From contig MICF01000003.1 of assembly GCA_001829785.1 (NCBI GenBank), positions 234,586 to 298,585 of the forward strand: DNA of 64,000 bases, written 5' to 3'. The stretch comes from Sulfurimonas sp. RIFOXYD12_FULL_33_39. Its GTDB lineage: Bacteria > Campylobacterota > Campylobacteria > Campylobacterales > Sulfurimonadaceae. This document shows positions 1 through 7,948 of the stretch, piece by piece. Made by a program: the position numbers and the translations under genes. How positions within the stretch are numbered: the first letter of the stretch is position 1; the number at the start of each line of letters is the position of its first letter. Under the pieces are notes generated by a model. That model had not been told where the DNA came from. It saw only the letters and a program-made list of their open reading frames with translations, and ran no database searches.

Positions 1-476
1 CGTTTCATTATGCAATAGGAGGAATAAAAACAGATATAAACGGTGCCGTAGCAGGTGTAAAATCTCTTTATGCCATCGGAGAGGTTGCTTCTACAAAAGT
101 TCACGGAGCAAACAGGCTCGCTTCAAATTCACTTCTTGAAGGGCTTGTTTTTGGCAAGAGAGCAGTAGAACATATGTTTAAAAATATACATGTAAAAGAA
201 GATATCAAGTTTGAAGTAAGTGATGAGATAATGAGTTTAAAAGAGGATAAGGAGAAAAAAAATCTTCTTCGCCGTCTTATGTGGGAAAATGTCTCCATTG
301 TTAGGACAAAAAGCGGTTTAAATAGTGCGTTAAATCAAATTAATGCTCTTTTAAATGAAAAAATTGGTAAACTTCTCAAATTTCGTTTACTCACAGCAAA
401 AGAGATTGTTCTTGCGGCGTTAGCAAGAGATGAGTCGGTCGGGGTACATTTTATCAAAAAGGATAGTAATGATTAA
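1..476 (+). CDS. nadB: L-aspartate oxidase, C-terminal part (5' end outside window)
   Basis: Flavoprotein that oxidises L-aspartate to iminoaspartate, the first step of de novo NAD synthesis, normally working with quinolinate synthase NadA. The reading frame is open from base 3, so the gene starts before the window and about 157 residues are visible. The stretch [18 protein letters not shown] is the characteristic flavin-binding segment of the NadB/SdhA/FrdA family, preceded by a GGI..D..G substrate-loop sequence. The helical C-terminal domain ends in the SVGVHF segment typical of NadB. Family membership is clear; NadB is preferred over SdhA/FrdA because of this short C-terminal domain. The stop codon overlaps the start of the downstream antiporter gene (ATGATTAA), so the two are probably translationally coupled. 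Confidence 0.9.
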   Translation, partial: FHYAIGGIKTDINGAVAGVKSLYAIGEVASTKVHGANRLASNSLLEGLVFGKRAVEHMFKNIHVKEDIKFEVSDEIMSLKEDKEKKNLLRRLMWENVSIVRTKSGLNSALNQINALLNEKIGKLLKFRLLTAKEIVLAALARDESVGVHFIKKDSND

Positions 477-1851
477 GCTTTTAATTATTATGCTCGGTTT
501 TAGTTTTGCATTTGCCAGTTCAGATGCTTCAAGTAGTGTTATTCCGGATTTAACATTCACGTGGGTAGGGATACTCTCTTTAGTAATATTTGTAGTTGCT
601 TATTATTTTGTTGCAATGGAAGAGAAGTATCATATAGACAAAGCTAAACCTGCACTTTTTGCCGGTACGTTTATGTTTATACTTATCGCAATTTACTACA
701 TGTTAAATCATCTTGATATGAATCTTGTTCATACTCAAGCACAGCATCTAATCCTTGAAATAGCAGAAATTTTCTTCTTCTTGTTTGTTGCTATGACTTA
801 CATCGAAACTCTAATTCACATGAATGTATTTGAGAAGTTAAAATATAGTCTTATCTCAAAAGGATATAGCTATAGAAAACTTTTTTGGCTTACCGGTTTT
901 TTAGCATTCTTTATCTCCCCGATAGCAGACAACTTAACAACGGCTCTTATTCTCTCAACCGTGCTTATTACAATTGAGCGTGAAAAAATATCATTTTTGG
1001 TTCCGGGCGCAATCAACATAGTAGTTGCCGCAAATGCAGGCGGTGCATGGAGTCCATTTGGAGATATAACTACACTAATGGCTTGGACGTCTGGTAAAGG
1101 TGCTTTTTCTGACTTCTTGTTCTTGTTTCCCGCAGCAATAGGAGGATATTTGGTAACAGCATATCTGCTTAGTAGATTTGTACCGCAAACACAGCCGGAT
1201 TTTGACGTCTCAAAAGAAAAAGTTCCTGAATTAATGCATGGTGCTAATAATGTAGTATTTCTTGGCGTAGCTACTATCGCTTCAGCAGTTCTTTCTCATC
1301 AGCTTCTTCATCTTCCTGCAATGTGGGGTATGATGTTCGGTCTGGCAATGTTGAAAATTTATCAATACAGTTTAAAAAGAAAATATAACTCAAAATTAAA
1401 TATTTTTGAGTCCATGAGCAAAATTGAGAACAACACTCTTCTTTTCTTCTTCGGTATTTTGGCTGCGGTCGGTGCTCTTTATTTTGTTGGTTGGCTTGCT
1501 CTTGCTGCCGTAGTTTATGACCCGTCGGTTCTTGGGCCTACATGGTCAAATATCGGTGTCGGCTTCCTATCTGCAATCGTAGATAATGTTCCTGTTATGT
1601 CGGCGATTCTAAAAGCTAACCCTACTATGGGACTTGATCAGTGGATGTTGGTTACATTAACTGCCGGAGTCGGCGGTTCGTTAATCTCTTTTGGTTCTGC
1701 TGCAGGGGTTGGCGTAATGGGTAAATTACCTGGTATTTACACTTTTGGCTCTCATATGAAGTATGCATGGACAATTTTTATCGGATATGTAGCATCTGTT
1801 GTTATCTGGTATCTTCAATTTGAAGTATTAGGTCTATATATTAAACATTAA
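469..1851 (+). CDS. nhaD: NhaD-type Na+/H+ antiporter
   Basis: Inner-membrane sodium/proton antiporter of the ion transporter (IT) superfamily, which expels Na+ in exchange for protons. The protein is about 460 residues with roughly 12 hydrophobic segments. Family-typical motifs are [19 protein letters not shown], an [20 protein letters not shown] segment and a late [11 protein letters not shown] segment; the Asp-Asn pairs are probable ion-binding positions. I place the start at the ATG at 469, which overlaps the nadB stop and gives a signal-like N-terminus ([18 protein letters not shown]). The frame is open upstream to 430, but that adds only unconserved residues. NhaD genes are common in marine and sulfur-oxidising bacteria, which fits the rest of the window. 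ArsB-type permeases are related, but the motifs fit NhaD better. Confidence 0.88.
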   Translation: MIKLLIIMLGFSFAFASSDASSSVIPDLTFTWVGILSLVIFVVAYYFVAMEEKYHIDKAKPALFAGTFMFILIAIYYMLNHLDMNLVHTQAQHLILEIAEIFFFLFVAMTYIETLIHMNVFEKLKYSLISKGYSYRKLFWLTGFLAFFISPIADNLTTALILSTVLITIEREKISFLVPGAINIVVAANAGGAWSPFGDITTLMAWTSGKGAFSDFLFLFPAAIGGYLVTAYLLSRFVPQTQPDFDVSKEKVPELMHGANNVVFLGVATIASAVLSHQLLHLPAMWGMMFGLAMLKIYQYSLKRKYNSKLNIFESMSKIENNTLLFFFGILAAVGALYFVGWLALAAVVYDPSVLGPTWSNIGVGFLSAIVDNVPVMSAILKANPTMGLDQWMLVTLTAGVGGSLISFGSAAGVGVMGKLPGIYTFGSHMKYAWTIFIGYVASVVIWYLQFEVLGLYIKH

Positions 1852-1862
1852 TCTTAATTATT

Positions 1863-1890
1863 GTATCCTTTCACTATGTGAAAAGGGTAC
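1863..1890 (+). promoter_or_regulatory. Hairpin in the nhaD-guaA spacer
   Basis: A GTATCCTTTCAC arm pairs with GTGAAAAGGGTAC around a TAT loop, giving about 12 pairs with one bulged A and one G-U. No T-run follows directly, although a T6 run lies about 18 bases further on (1908-1913). It could be a weak terminator for nadB-nhaD or a leader structure for guaA. I see no known riboswitch consensus. Confidence 0.35.
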
Positions 1891-1946
1891 ACCCCTCTTT
1901 AAAGCCGTTTTTTGGCACCTCAAACACTCTTATTAAAGGCATTTAA

Positions 1947-3497
1947 ATGACAAATGTTAGCATCATTGTTTTAGACTTTGGCTCTCAATATACACAACTT
2001 ATAGCTCGCCGTTTGCGTGAAGATAAAATTTATTGTGAAATTCTTCCTTATCATGTAAGTGTAGAAGAAATTAAAGCAAAAAACCCACAAGGTGTTATTC
2101 TTAGCGGCGGACCGTCGTCTGTTTACAATAAAGACGCTTATGAAGTCGATCAGGGTGTCTATAGCATGGGCGTACCTGTTCTTGGTATCTGTTACGGAAT
2201 GCAGAGGATAGCAGTTGATTTTGGAGGAAGCGTAATTCGCTCTTCTCATCACGAGTATGGAAAAGCAGAGCTAAATATTAAAGGCTCAGAATCAAACTGC
2301 TCTCCTTTACTAAAAGATTGTGACGATGGAAGAATAGTATGGATGAGTCATAGCGATAAAGTAGATGTACTTCCTGATGGTTTTACTCCTATCGCTACTT
2401 CTGCTAACTCTCCTTATGCGGCTATTGCAAATGAAGAAAAACGTGTATATGCAATGCAGTATCATCCTGAAGTACAGCACTCTGAAGAGGGTTACTTGAT
2501 GCTTCGTAACTTTGCAAGAAATATTTGTGGAGTGACTGAAAAGTGGAAAATGGAGCATTTCCTAAAAGAGCAGATTAAAAGTATTCGCCAAAGAGTCGGA
2601 AACGGAAAAGTTCTTTGTGGTTTAAGCGGAGGAGTTGACAGCTCAGTAGTTGCTGCTATGCTTTATGAAGCAATCGGAGATCAGCTAGTTCCTGTTTTTG
2701 TGGATAACGGTCTTTTGCGTAAAGGCGAGAGAGAACAGGTTGAAGAAGTTTTTAAAATTAATCTCAAGGTGCCTCTTGTAGTTGTTGACGCAAGAGAAAA
2801 TTTTTTAACTAAACTAGCAGGTATTAGCGATCCTGAGAAAAAACGCCAAATAATCGGACATACTTTTATAGAAGAGTTTGAAAAAGAGGCTAAAAAACAT
2901 GACGGTATTAAGTTTTTAGCTCAAGGTACACTTTATCCTGATGTTATAGAATCTATCTCCGTAAACGGTCCCTCTGAAGTTATTAAGTCCCATCATAACG
3001 TAGGCGGATTGCCTGATTGGATGGATTTTGAATTAATAGAGCCTCTTCGTGAACTTTTTAAAGATGAAGTGCGTAAAATCGGTTTAGAATTAGGGCTTCC
3101 TGAGTCTATGATAAACCGTCATCCGTTTCCTGGACCTGGACTTGCAATTCGTATCATGGGCGATGTAAATGAGGTTGATTTAACACTTCTTAGAGAAGCA
3201 GATGTGATTTTGCTTGATGAGTTAAAAGCAAGCGGATACTATGCAAAAACTTGGCAAGCATTTGTTGTTTTACTAAACGTAAAGTCGGTAGGAGTTATGG
3301 GGGATAATCGTACTTATGATAATACAGTCTGTGTAAGAGTTGTTGAAGCGGTTGACGGTATGACGGCAACATTCGCACATCTTCCGCATGATTTGTTAGA
3401 GAGAATAAGTAGAAGAATTATAAACGAAGTTGACGGGATAAACCGTGTTGTTTATGATATCAGCTCAAAACCGCCAGCGACAATCGAGTGGGAATAA
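1947..3497 (+). CDS. guaA: GMP synthase (glutamine-hydrolysing)
   Basis: Converts XMP to GMP with ATP and glutamine, the last step of guanine nucleotide synthesis in the cytoplasm. The length of 516 residues is normal. The N-terminal class I glutamine amidotransferase domain (about 1-195) carries the nucleophile Cys82 in GICYGMQ and His173/Glu175 in YHPEV. The ATP pyrophosphatase domain follows, with its P-loop SGGVDSS at 227-233. The C-terminal dimerisation domain holds the [12 protein letters not shown] motif and ends PPATIEWE, as in other GuaA proteins. All catalytic residues are present. The start ATG gives the standard [18 protein letters not shown] beginning. hemD follows closely, so the pair is probably co-transcribed. 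Confidence 0.97.
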   Translation: MTNVSIIVLDFGSQYTQLIARRLREDKIYCEILPYHVSVEEIKAKNPQGVILSGGPSSVYNKDAYEVDQGVYSMGVPVLGICYGMQRIAVDFGGSVIRSSHHEYGKAELNIKGSESNCSPLLKDCDDGRIVWMSHSDKVDVLPDGFTPIATSANSPYAAIANEEKRVYAMQYHPEVQHSEEGYLMLRNFARNICGVTEKWKMEHFLKEQIKSIRQRVGNGKVLCGLSGGVDSSVVAAMLYEAIGDQLVPVFVDNGLLRKGEREQVEEVFKINLKVPLVVVDARENFLTKLAGISDPEKKRQIIGHTFIEEFEKEAKKHDGIKFLAQGTLYPDVIESISVNGPSEVIKSHHNVGGLPDWMDFELIEPLRELFKDEVRKIGLELGLPESMINRHPFPGPGLAIRIMGDVNEVDLTLLREADVILLDELKASGYYAKTWQAFVVLLNVKSVGVMGDNRTYDNTVCVRVVEAVDGMTATFAHLPHDLLERISRRIINEVDGINRVVYDISSKPPATIEWE

Positions 3498-3507
3498 ATA
3501 TCTATAC

Positions 3508-4143
3508 ATGTTAAAAAAAATCTATCTCTTTGCTACTTCTAAAAGCAAATATGCAATCAATGTTAAATCTTTAGATGTCAGGTATTTGAAACCTGATATC
3601 GATTTTTCAAAATATGATTATCTCATAGTTACCTCTAAACAGACCGTAAAATCTTTAGAACAGTATAAAAGAGAGGATTTTATAGACATTCCTGCACTAT
3701 GTGTCTCTCCTAAAACGGCAGATACGTATAGTGAATTCGGCGGTAAAGTATTGACGATAGGTGACGGTTATGGGGACAATCTCGTAAAAAATATAAAAGA
3801 GTTCTCCAAAGATACAAAATGGCTCTATTTAAGAGCGGAAGTTATAGCTTCTGATTTTGTTCAAAAGTGCAATGATGAAGGATATAATATAGAGGAGAAG
3901 ATTATTTATGTCAGTGAGTGCTCAAAAGAGATATTGGATGTAAGAGTAGAAGATGACTCTACTTTGATTTTTACGTCTCCCTCATCGATAGAGTGCTTTT
4001 TAAAGAATAACTCTATAAATCCGAAAGCAAATGTGATAGTAATAGGTAAAACAACTGCAAAGTTCTTGCCAGAAGGTGTAAAATATATACTTAGTGAGCA
4101 TACTTCTATAGAGAGTTGCATAGAGTCGGCTCTAAATATATAG
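3508..4143 (+). CDS. hemD: Uroporphyrinogen-III synthase
   Basis: Cyclises hydroxymethylbilane to uroporphyrinogen III in haem, sirohaem and corrinoid synthesis. The product is 211 residues, slightly shorter than the usual 240-260 but typical for this phylum. HemD is weakly conserved; support comes from the two-domain alternation, the YDYLIVTSKQTVKSL segment after the first strands, TLIFTSPSSIECFL in the second domain (the FTSxSxV-like motif) and VIVIGKTTAKFL near the end. The frame is open upstream inside guaA, but the ATG at 3508, ten bases after the guaA stop, is the sensible start. A structured RNA follows after a short AT-rich gap. Confidence 0.85.
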   Translation: MLKKIYLFATSKSKYAINVKSLDVRYLKPDIDFSKYDYLIVTSKQTVKSLEQYKREDFIDIPALCVSPKTADTYSEFGGKVLTIGDGYGDNLVKNIKEFSKDTKWLYLRAEVIASDFVQKCNDEGYNIEEKIIYVSECSKEILDVRVEDDSTLIFTSPSSIECFLKNNSINPKANVIVIGKTTAKFLPEGVKYILSEHTSIESCIESALNI

Positions 4144-4184
4144 CAAGTTTTTATCAAAATAAAATAAAATCAAGAAATATTTTG

Positions 4185-4190
4185 TATAAT
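4185..4190 (+). promoter_or_regulatory. -10 element of the 6S-like RNA
   Basis: A perfect TATAAT lies in TTTTGTATAATAATATT, placing the transcription start near 4197-4198, exactly where the closing stem of the structured RNA begins. The region upstream is AT-rich with no obvious -35, as is usual in Campylobacterota. Confidence 0.55.
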
Positions 4191-4197
4191 AATATTA

Positions 4198-4395
4198 ATA
4201 GTCTGGATAGTTCGATATATCGCACTAATGAGGGTTCTACATTTTCAAGTAGCGAACTAGTAGTGTTTTTGTGTGTTGGTGTTATCGTTTGAGATATGTT
4301 AGCTCTGTCGAGATAATGTCGCCGTTATAAAATCTCTCTTCGCCCAAATACGGCTTTTAGAACCAAGCCAAATGCGAAACGGCTATCCGGGCTAT
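4198..4395 (+). ncRNA. ssrS: Structured RNA of about 198 nt, probable 6S RNA
   Basis: The ends pair over 13 consecutive positions: ATAGTCTGGATAG (4198-4210) with CTATCCGGGCTAT (4383-4395), with two G-U wobbles. Further in, GGTTCTA (4233-4239) pairs with TAGAACC (4358-4364). An apical stem GGTGTTATC (4278-4286) pairs with GATAATGTC (4312-4320), and a small GCCGT/ACGGC hairpin sits on the 3' side (4321-4354). A closing stem, a large central bubble with a 3'-side hairpin, and an apical stem are the hallmark of 6S RNA, which binds sigma70 RNA polymerase and down-regulates transcription in stationary phase. Length (about 200 nt) and a perfect upstream TATAAT agree. From memory, 6S RNA lies near purD in other Campylobacterota, as here. 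No long ORF crosses it. SRP RNA, RNase P RNA and tmRNA were considered and do not fit. Confidence 0.6.
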
Positions 4396-6036
4396 TTAAT
4401 TATTTTTAGAAGTAAGAAGAGTTTTGATATTCTCTGCAACAACTTTTGATGATGCATTTCTTGACAAGAGGCAACTGATTGAAAAAGAGTTTGCTTTTGG
4501 TTTTTCTCCCAATAGGACAATTTTAGGAGTAATCGAGACATGTTTTTTATATACATGTAAAAATTTTTCTACGGTTACATTTTGTAGGCGGTCTTCTACT
4601 ATTAATACTTTTACGCTGTTATTAATTGCCCATTTTATTGCACTTTTTTCATCTACAAACGATTTTATATCAAGGGTCAATTTTAAATTTTTAATATAAG
4701 ATTCATACTCCATAGCATCCAAAGCAGAGTTTACAACAATCAATATATAATCTTTTTGTACTGAGATAAGATAGTCATAAAGCGCAAAAAGTTTTTTAGT
4801 CTCATCGGTTGCTTTGTCAGAGTCCAATGAGTCAAGATAGTATTTAAGATAAGTTTTTGTATTTAATTCGCCGCTTACTGAAGAGTCTTTAAAATGCGCT
4901 TTTACGGCTTTTGATTTTTTTGCCTCTTGCCAAAGTTGTGAATCAAGCAGATATGCTTGAGCATTCAATACTTTTAGTAAATCTTTTTTATAAAAAAGTG
5001 CTTCCGTGCGAAAAATCTCACTAAATTCTGCTTTATACTCCTCTTCAAAAGTGCTTAATAGTTTGAGGTCATATTTATAACGCTCATCAAGTTCAGCCAT
5101 TAGATGCACCATATCAACATAAGCTCCGCTAAGAGATTTCAACTCATACTGAAGTGCCGTAAATTCATCACTTTGAATATTACTTGCAAGATCCTCTTTT
5201 CTTACTTTTAAAATTCCGTCTAACTGCTCCTCGCTAGTTCGCAGCTGGTTTAATTTTTCTATAGTATGTTCGGCTCCTACTTTTATTTTGACATATTCGG
5301 CTTGACATGATAAAAAAACTTCTTGGTATGCAATATTTGGATATTTTGTTTTTTCAATGAAGTCATCATAAAAACTGCTCATAACTTTCAAATCTTCGTA
5401 TAGCATTTTTATTTTCGGGGTAATTATATGCAAATCTATATCAGATAAATTGTTAAAAGTTGTAAACAAAAAACGTTTAATCAAAACATAGTCAAGGCTT
5501 CCGGGGACTTTTTTATATACGCTTCTATGCTCTAAATGCTCTTTTATTTTAGTAAAATAGTTTGAGATAGCGGTTGCTATATTTATGGATATTGTTATAC
5601 TTTCCGGTCTTGATTCATCATCGTACTCAAGTTCTTCATCATCATCGTACTCAAGTTCTTCTTCAACCTCTGTTTCAACCTCTGTGTCTATTTCTGTTTC
5701 TATTTCTGTTTCTATTTCTGAAGCAAGTTCTTGTGTTAACTCACTGATTGAAACAATCTCTTTTAGCGTCTCTTTTATAATCTCTTCGGGTTTTATCTCT
5801 TGCTGTACATGTACAATAGAGGGTTCATTCTTTTGAAGTTTGCTGCTCTCTTTTGAGAGGATATTTAAAGCTTTTTTGTCTTTTAAATTAAAGACAACCT
5901 CTAAACCAAGCGAAGGCATAATATCAAAATCATTCCATTCATTAACAATAAAATCGATTTTCTCTTTTTGAGAAGTAATAATTATTCCTTTTCCCTCATT
6001 TTCATTAAAGAAAAGAATCTTGCCAAAATTCATCAT
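4396..6036 (-). CDS. Cold-shock-domain protein with coiled-coil middle and receiver-like C-terminus, function unknown
   Basis: A 546-residue protein I cannot name. Residues 2-58 resemble a cold-shock/S1-like nucleic-acid-binding fold (GKILFFNENEGKGIII, then DIMPSLGLEVVFNL). Residues about 70-145 are very acidic, with Glu-Thr-Glu repeats and two ELEYDD blocks. The middle (about 150-420) is charged and helical, probably coiled coil. The last 110 residues read like a degenerate response-regulator receiver (YILIVVNSALDAMEYESYI, VKVLIVEDR, PKIVLLGEK) without a convincing phospho-acceptor. No signal peptide or membrane segment is seen, so it should be cytoplasmic. The start is fixed by the cold-shock motif; no ribosome binding site precedes it and a TATAAT sits only 6 bases upstream. 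Its stop codon directly abuts the 3' end of the 6S-like RNA. Confidence 0.8.
   Translation of the reverse strand: MMNFGKILFFNENEGKGIIITSQKEKIDFIVNEWNDFDIMPSLGLEVVFNLKDKKALNILSKESSKLQKNEPSIVHVQQEIKPEEIIKETLKEIVSISELTQELASEIETEIETEIDTEVETEVEEELEYDDDEELEYDDESRPESITISINIATAISNYFTKIKEHLEHRSVYKKVPGSLDYVLIKRFLFTTFNNLSDIDLHIITPKIKMLYEDLKVMSSFYDDFIEKTKYPNIAYQEVFLSCQAEYVKIKVGAEHTIEKLNQLRTSEEQLDGILKVRKEDLASNIQSDEFTALQYELKSLSGAYVDMVHLMAELDERYKYDLKLLSTFEEEYKAEFSEIFRTEALFYKKDLLKVLNAQAYLLDSQLWQEAKKSKAVKAHFKDSSVSGELNTKTYLKYYLDSLDSDKATDETKKLFALYDYLISVQKDYILIVVNSALDAMEYESYIKNLKLTLDIKSFVDEKSAIKWAINNSVKVLIVEDRLQNVTVEKFLHVYKKHVSITPKIVLLGEKPKANSFSISCLLSRNASSKVVAENIKTLLTSKNN
5616..5720 (+). repeat. Three adjacent short tandem repeats inside the acidic region
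   Basis: Read on the + strand, a block CATCATCGTACTCAAGTTCT occurs twice (about 5617 and 5640), then a 12-base unit TTCAACCTCTGT twice, then a 12-base unit TCTATTTCTGTT nearly three times (about 5687-5720). All unit lengths keep the frame, and on the - strand they encode ELEYDD and ETE(I/V) repeats. Such runs are prone to slippage. Confidence 0.75.
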
Positions 6037-6042
6037 GTTTGG

Positions 6043-6048
6043 ATTATA
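6043..6048 (-). promoter_or_regulatory. -10 element for the cold-shock-domain gene
   Basis: On the - strand TTTGATATAATCCAAACATG places a perfect TATAAT 6 bases before the first ATG. The predicted transcription start falls on or next to that ATG, so the mRNA may be leaderless. Confidence 0.4.
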
Positions 6049-6104
6049 TCAAATATATTAATAAAACGTACATAGTTAAATAAAAAATAGACATGAAAAA
6101 GATA

Positions 6105-6132
6105 TTGAATTTAATAGAGTATGTGCTATAAT
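6105..6132 (+). promoter_or_regulatory. Sigma70 promoter upstream of purD
   Basis: TTGAAT (6105-6110) and TATAAT (6127-6132) are separated by 16 bases. The -10 is extended (TGCTATAAT). Transcription should start near 6139, about 80 bases before purD. This is one of the stronger promoters in the window. Confidence 0.6.
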
Positions 6133-6154
6133 TAGCCAAATTTGAGTGTTTGCA

Positions 6155-6201
6155 AAGATATCTGCTTAAGTCATTCTGATGTTTTAAGCAGATGTCTTTT
6201 T
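6155..6201 (+). terminator. Terminator-like hairpin in the purD leader
   Basis: AAGATATCTGCTTAA (6155-6169) pairs with TTAAGCAGATGTCTT (6184-6198) over 15 positions with a single G-U; the loop is 14 bases and the stem runs into a T5 tract ending at 6201. It starts about 16 bases after the predicted transcription start and ends 20 bases before the purD start. It could produce a short RNA of about 60 nt or act as an attenuator for purD. Confidence 0.6.
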
Positions 6202-6221
6202 AGTTTATTTATGGAGTATTG

Positions 6222-7487
6222 ATGAAGATTTTAATTTTAGGTAGCGGCGGAAGAGAGTATTCGATTGCCCGTGCAATTTTAAATGAGAAAGAGTCGCATG
6301 AACTCTTTTTTATGCCTGGAAACGGAGCAACAAACTCTTTGGGAACAAACCTAAATATTAAAGATTATTATGAGTTGGCGCAATACGCAAAATCAAATAA
6401 TATAGAGCTTACGATAGTCGGTCCCGAGGCTCCTTTAGTTGAAGGTGTCGTAGATATTTTTAAATCACAAGGGCTAACTATTTTTGGACCAAGCAAAGAA
6501 GCCGCTCAGCTTGAAGGTTCAAAAGTTTATATGAAAAACTTTTTGGCAAAATATAATATCCCTACTGCACGATATATTGAAACATCATCGATTGAAGATG
6601 CTTTTAAATTTGCAGATAAACTTATCACGCCGATAGTTGTAAAAGCGGATGGTTTATGCGGCGGCAAAGGTGTGATAATTGCTTTAACACATAATGAAGC
6701 TAAAGTCGCAATCTCTGAGATGTTAAGCGGAAAAAGTTTTGGAGATGCAGGAAAAAAAGTTATTGTCGAAGAGTTCTTAGATGGTTATGAACTTTCTATG
6801 TTTGCAGTTTGTGACGGAGATAACTATATCTTGCTTCCTGCTGCACAAGATCACAAAAGACTACAAGACAACGATAAAGGACCAAATACAGGCGGAATGG
6901 GTGCTTATGCACCGACGCCTTTGGTTAATGAAGAGCTTTATCAAAAAGTCAGAGATAGGATAATCCGTCCTACGCTAGATGGGATGAAGGCAGAAAATGC
7001 TCCATTTGAAGGTGTCCTTTTTATAGGCATTATGGTTGTAAACGGTGAACCTATAACATTAGAATTTAATGTTCGTTTCGGTGATCCCGAGTGTGAGATA
7101 CTTATGCCTCTAATGACCTCAAGCGTAAGTGATATGTTTTATAAAGCTGCTACAAACAGACTAGACGAGATTAAAGTAGAATTTTCAAACCAGTATGCAG
7201 TAGGCGTAGTTATGGCTAGTGCTGATTATCCGTACAAGAATTCAACTCCGGCAGAAATAATAATAGACAATGTATATCATGAAGAGATAGAGAAATATAC
7301 GCATATCTCTTATGCGGGTGTTAGTATGATTGATGATACTCTTTATGCAGACGGCGGCAGAGTTTTGGTTTGTGTCGGTATCGGTAATAGCATTAGAGAG
7401 GCGAGAGATAGAGCATATCTTAGATGCGGACAAGTTCATTTTGCAGGTAAGAAACTTAGAACAGATATAGCATATCAAGCTTTATAA
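6222..7487 (+). CDS. purD: Phosphoribosylamine-glycine ligase
   Basis: Joins phosphoribosylamine and glycine using ATP to form GAR in de novo purine synthesis. The product is 421 residues, the normal length. The N-terminal domain begins [14 protein letters not shown], the standard PurD beginning. The ATP-grasp region carries [36 protein letters not shown] and [13 protein letters not shown], which include the ATP- and metal-binding residues. The ATG at 6222 has GGAG five bases upstream; a TTG at 6219 is in frame but too close to that site. The gene heads a run continuing through the RDD protein, lptD, a phosphoribosyltransferase and pnp with very small gaps or overlaps. Confidence 0.97.
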   Translation: MKILILGSGGREYSIARAILNEKESHELFFMPGNGATNSLGTNLNIKDYYELAQYAKSNNIELTIVGPEAPLVEGVVDIFKSQGLTIFGPSKEAAQLEGSKVYMKNFLAKYNIPTARYIETSSIEDAFKFADKLITPIVVKADGLCGGKGVIIALTHNEAKVAISEMLSGKSFGDAGKKVIVEEFLDGYELSMFAVCDGDNYILLPAAQDHKRLQDNDKGPNTGGMGAYAPTPLVNEELYQKVRDRIIRPTLDGMKAENAPFEGVLFIGIMVVNGEPITLEFNVRFGDPECEILMPLMTSSVSDMFYKAATNRLDEIKVEFSNQYAVGVVMASADYPYKNSTPAEIIIDNVYHEEIEKYTHISYAGVSMIDDTLYADGGRVLVCVGIGNSIREARDRAYLRCGQVHFAGKKLRTDIAYQAL

Positions 7488-7498
7488 GAAGAGATAAA

Positions 7499-7948
7499 GT
7501 GAACGAAGAGATTCAAGACAGACTTCATCGTGAAGAGATTACGTTAGCAACAATTAAAAGTAGAGGAATGGCTTTTTTTATAGATGAGATGCTACTCTCT
7601 TTATTGCTGATTCTTGCGCTTGGAGACTCATTCTTTGAATCTAAAACAGTTGAAGAGATGATAATTCTTACAAATACGTTTGTTTTAGAGTATATGGCAG
7701 TGAAGTTTTTTTATCAAGCTTTTTTTGTTATGCAGTATGGAGCAACACTCGGTAAAATTGTAATGAAGATAAGAGTTATAGAGATAAAAAGCCTTCAGAC
7801 TCCAAATGTTATATCTGCAATGAATCGTTCAGCCGTAAGGATTATAAGCGAGATGCTCTTTTATCTTGGATTTGTATGGGGAGTGATGGATCCATCAAGG
7901 CAGACATGGCATGACAAAAGTGCAAAAACTCTGGTAGTAAATGCTTAA
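7499..7948 (+). CDS. RDD family membrane protein
   Basis: Small inner-membrane protein of 149 residues with the RDD signature near the start (SRGMAFFIDEMLLSLLL: conserved Arg and Asp) and a later GATLGKIVMKIRVI segment, which is typical of the family. About three hydrophobic segments are visible. The molecular role of RDD proteins is generally unknown. The start codon is GTG at 7499, 11 bases after the purD stop. The 3' end overlaps lptD by 8 bases, so translation is probably coupled. An RDD gene between purD and lptD matches my recollection of gene order in Campylobacter and Helicobacter. Confidence 0.85.
   Translation: MNEEIQDRLHREEITLATIKSRGMAFFIDEMLLSLLLILALGDSFFESKTVEEMIILTNTFVLEYMAVKFFYQAFFVMQYGATLGKIVMKIRVIEIKSLQTPNVISAMNRSAVRIISEMLFYLGFVWGVMDPSRQTWHDKSAKTLVVNA

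Noticed and set aside
1852..1946. Purine-type riboswitch before guaA
   Set aside because: The spacer is only 95 bases and has a single hairpin without conserved aptamer bases.
4190..4400. tmRNA, RNase P RNA or SRP RNA for the structured region
   Set aside because: The length is too short for tmRNA or RNase P RNA, no tag ORF or tRNA-like ends are seen, and the SRP helix-8 motif is missing.
5585..5836. Ser-rich ORF on the + strand
   Set aside because: It is the antisense reading of the Glu-rich repeats in the cold-shock-domain gene.
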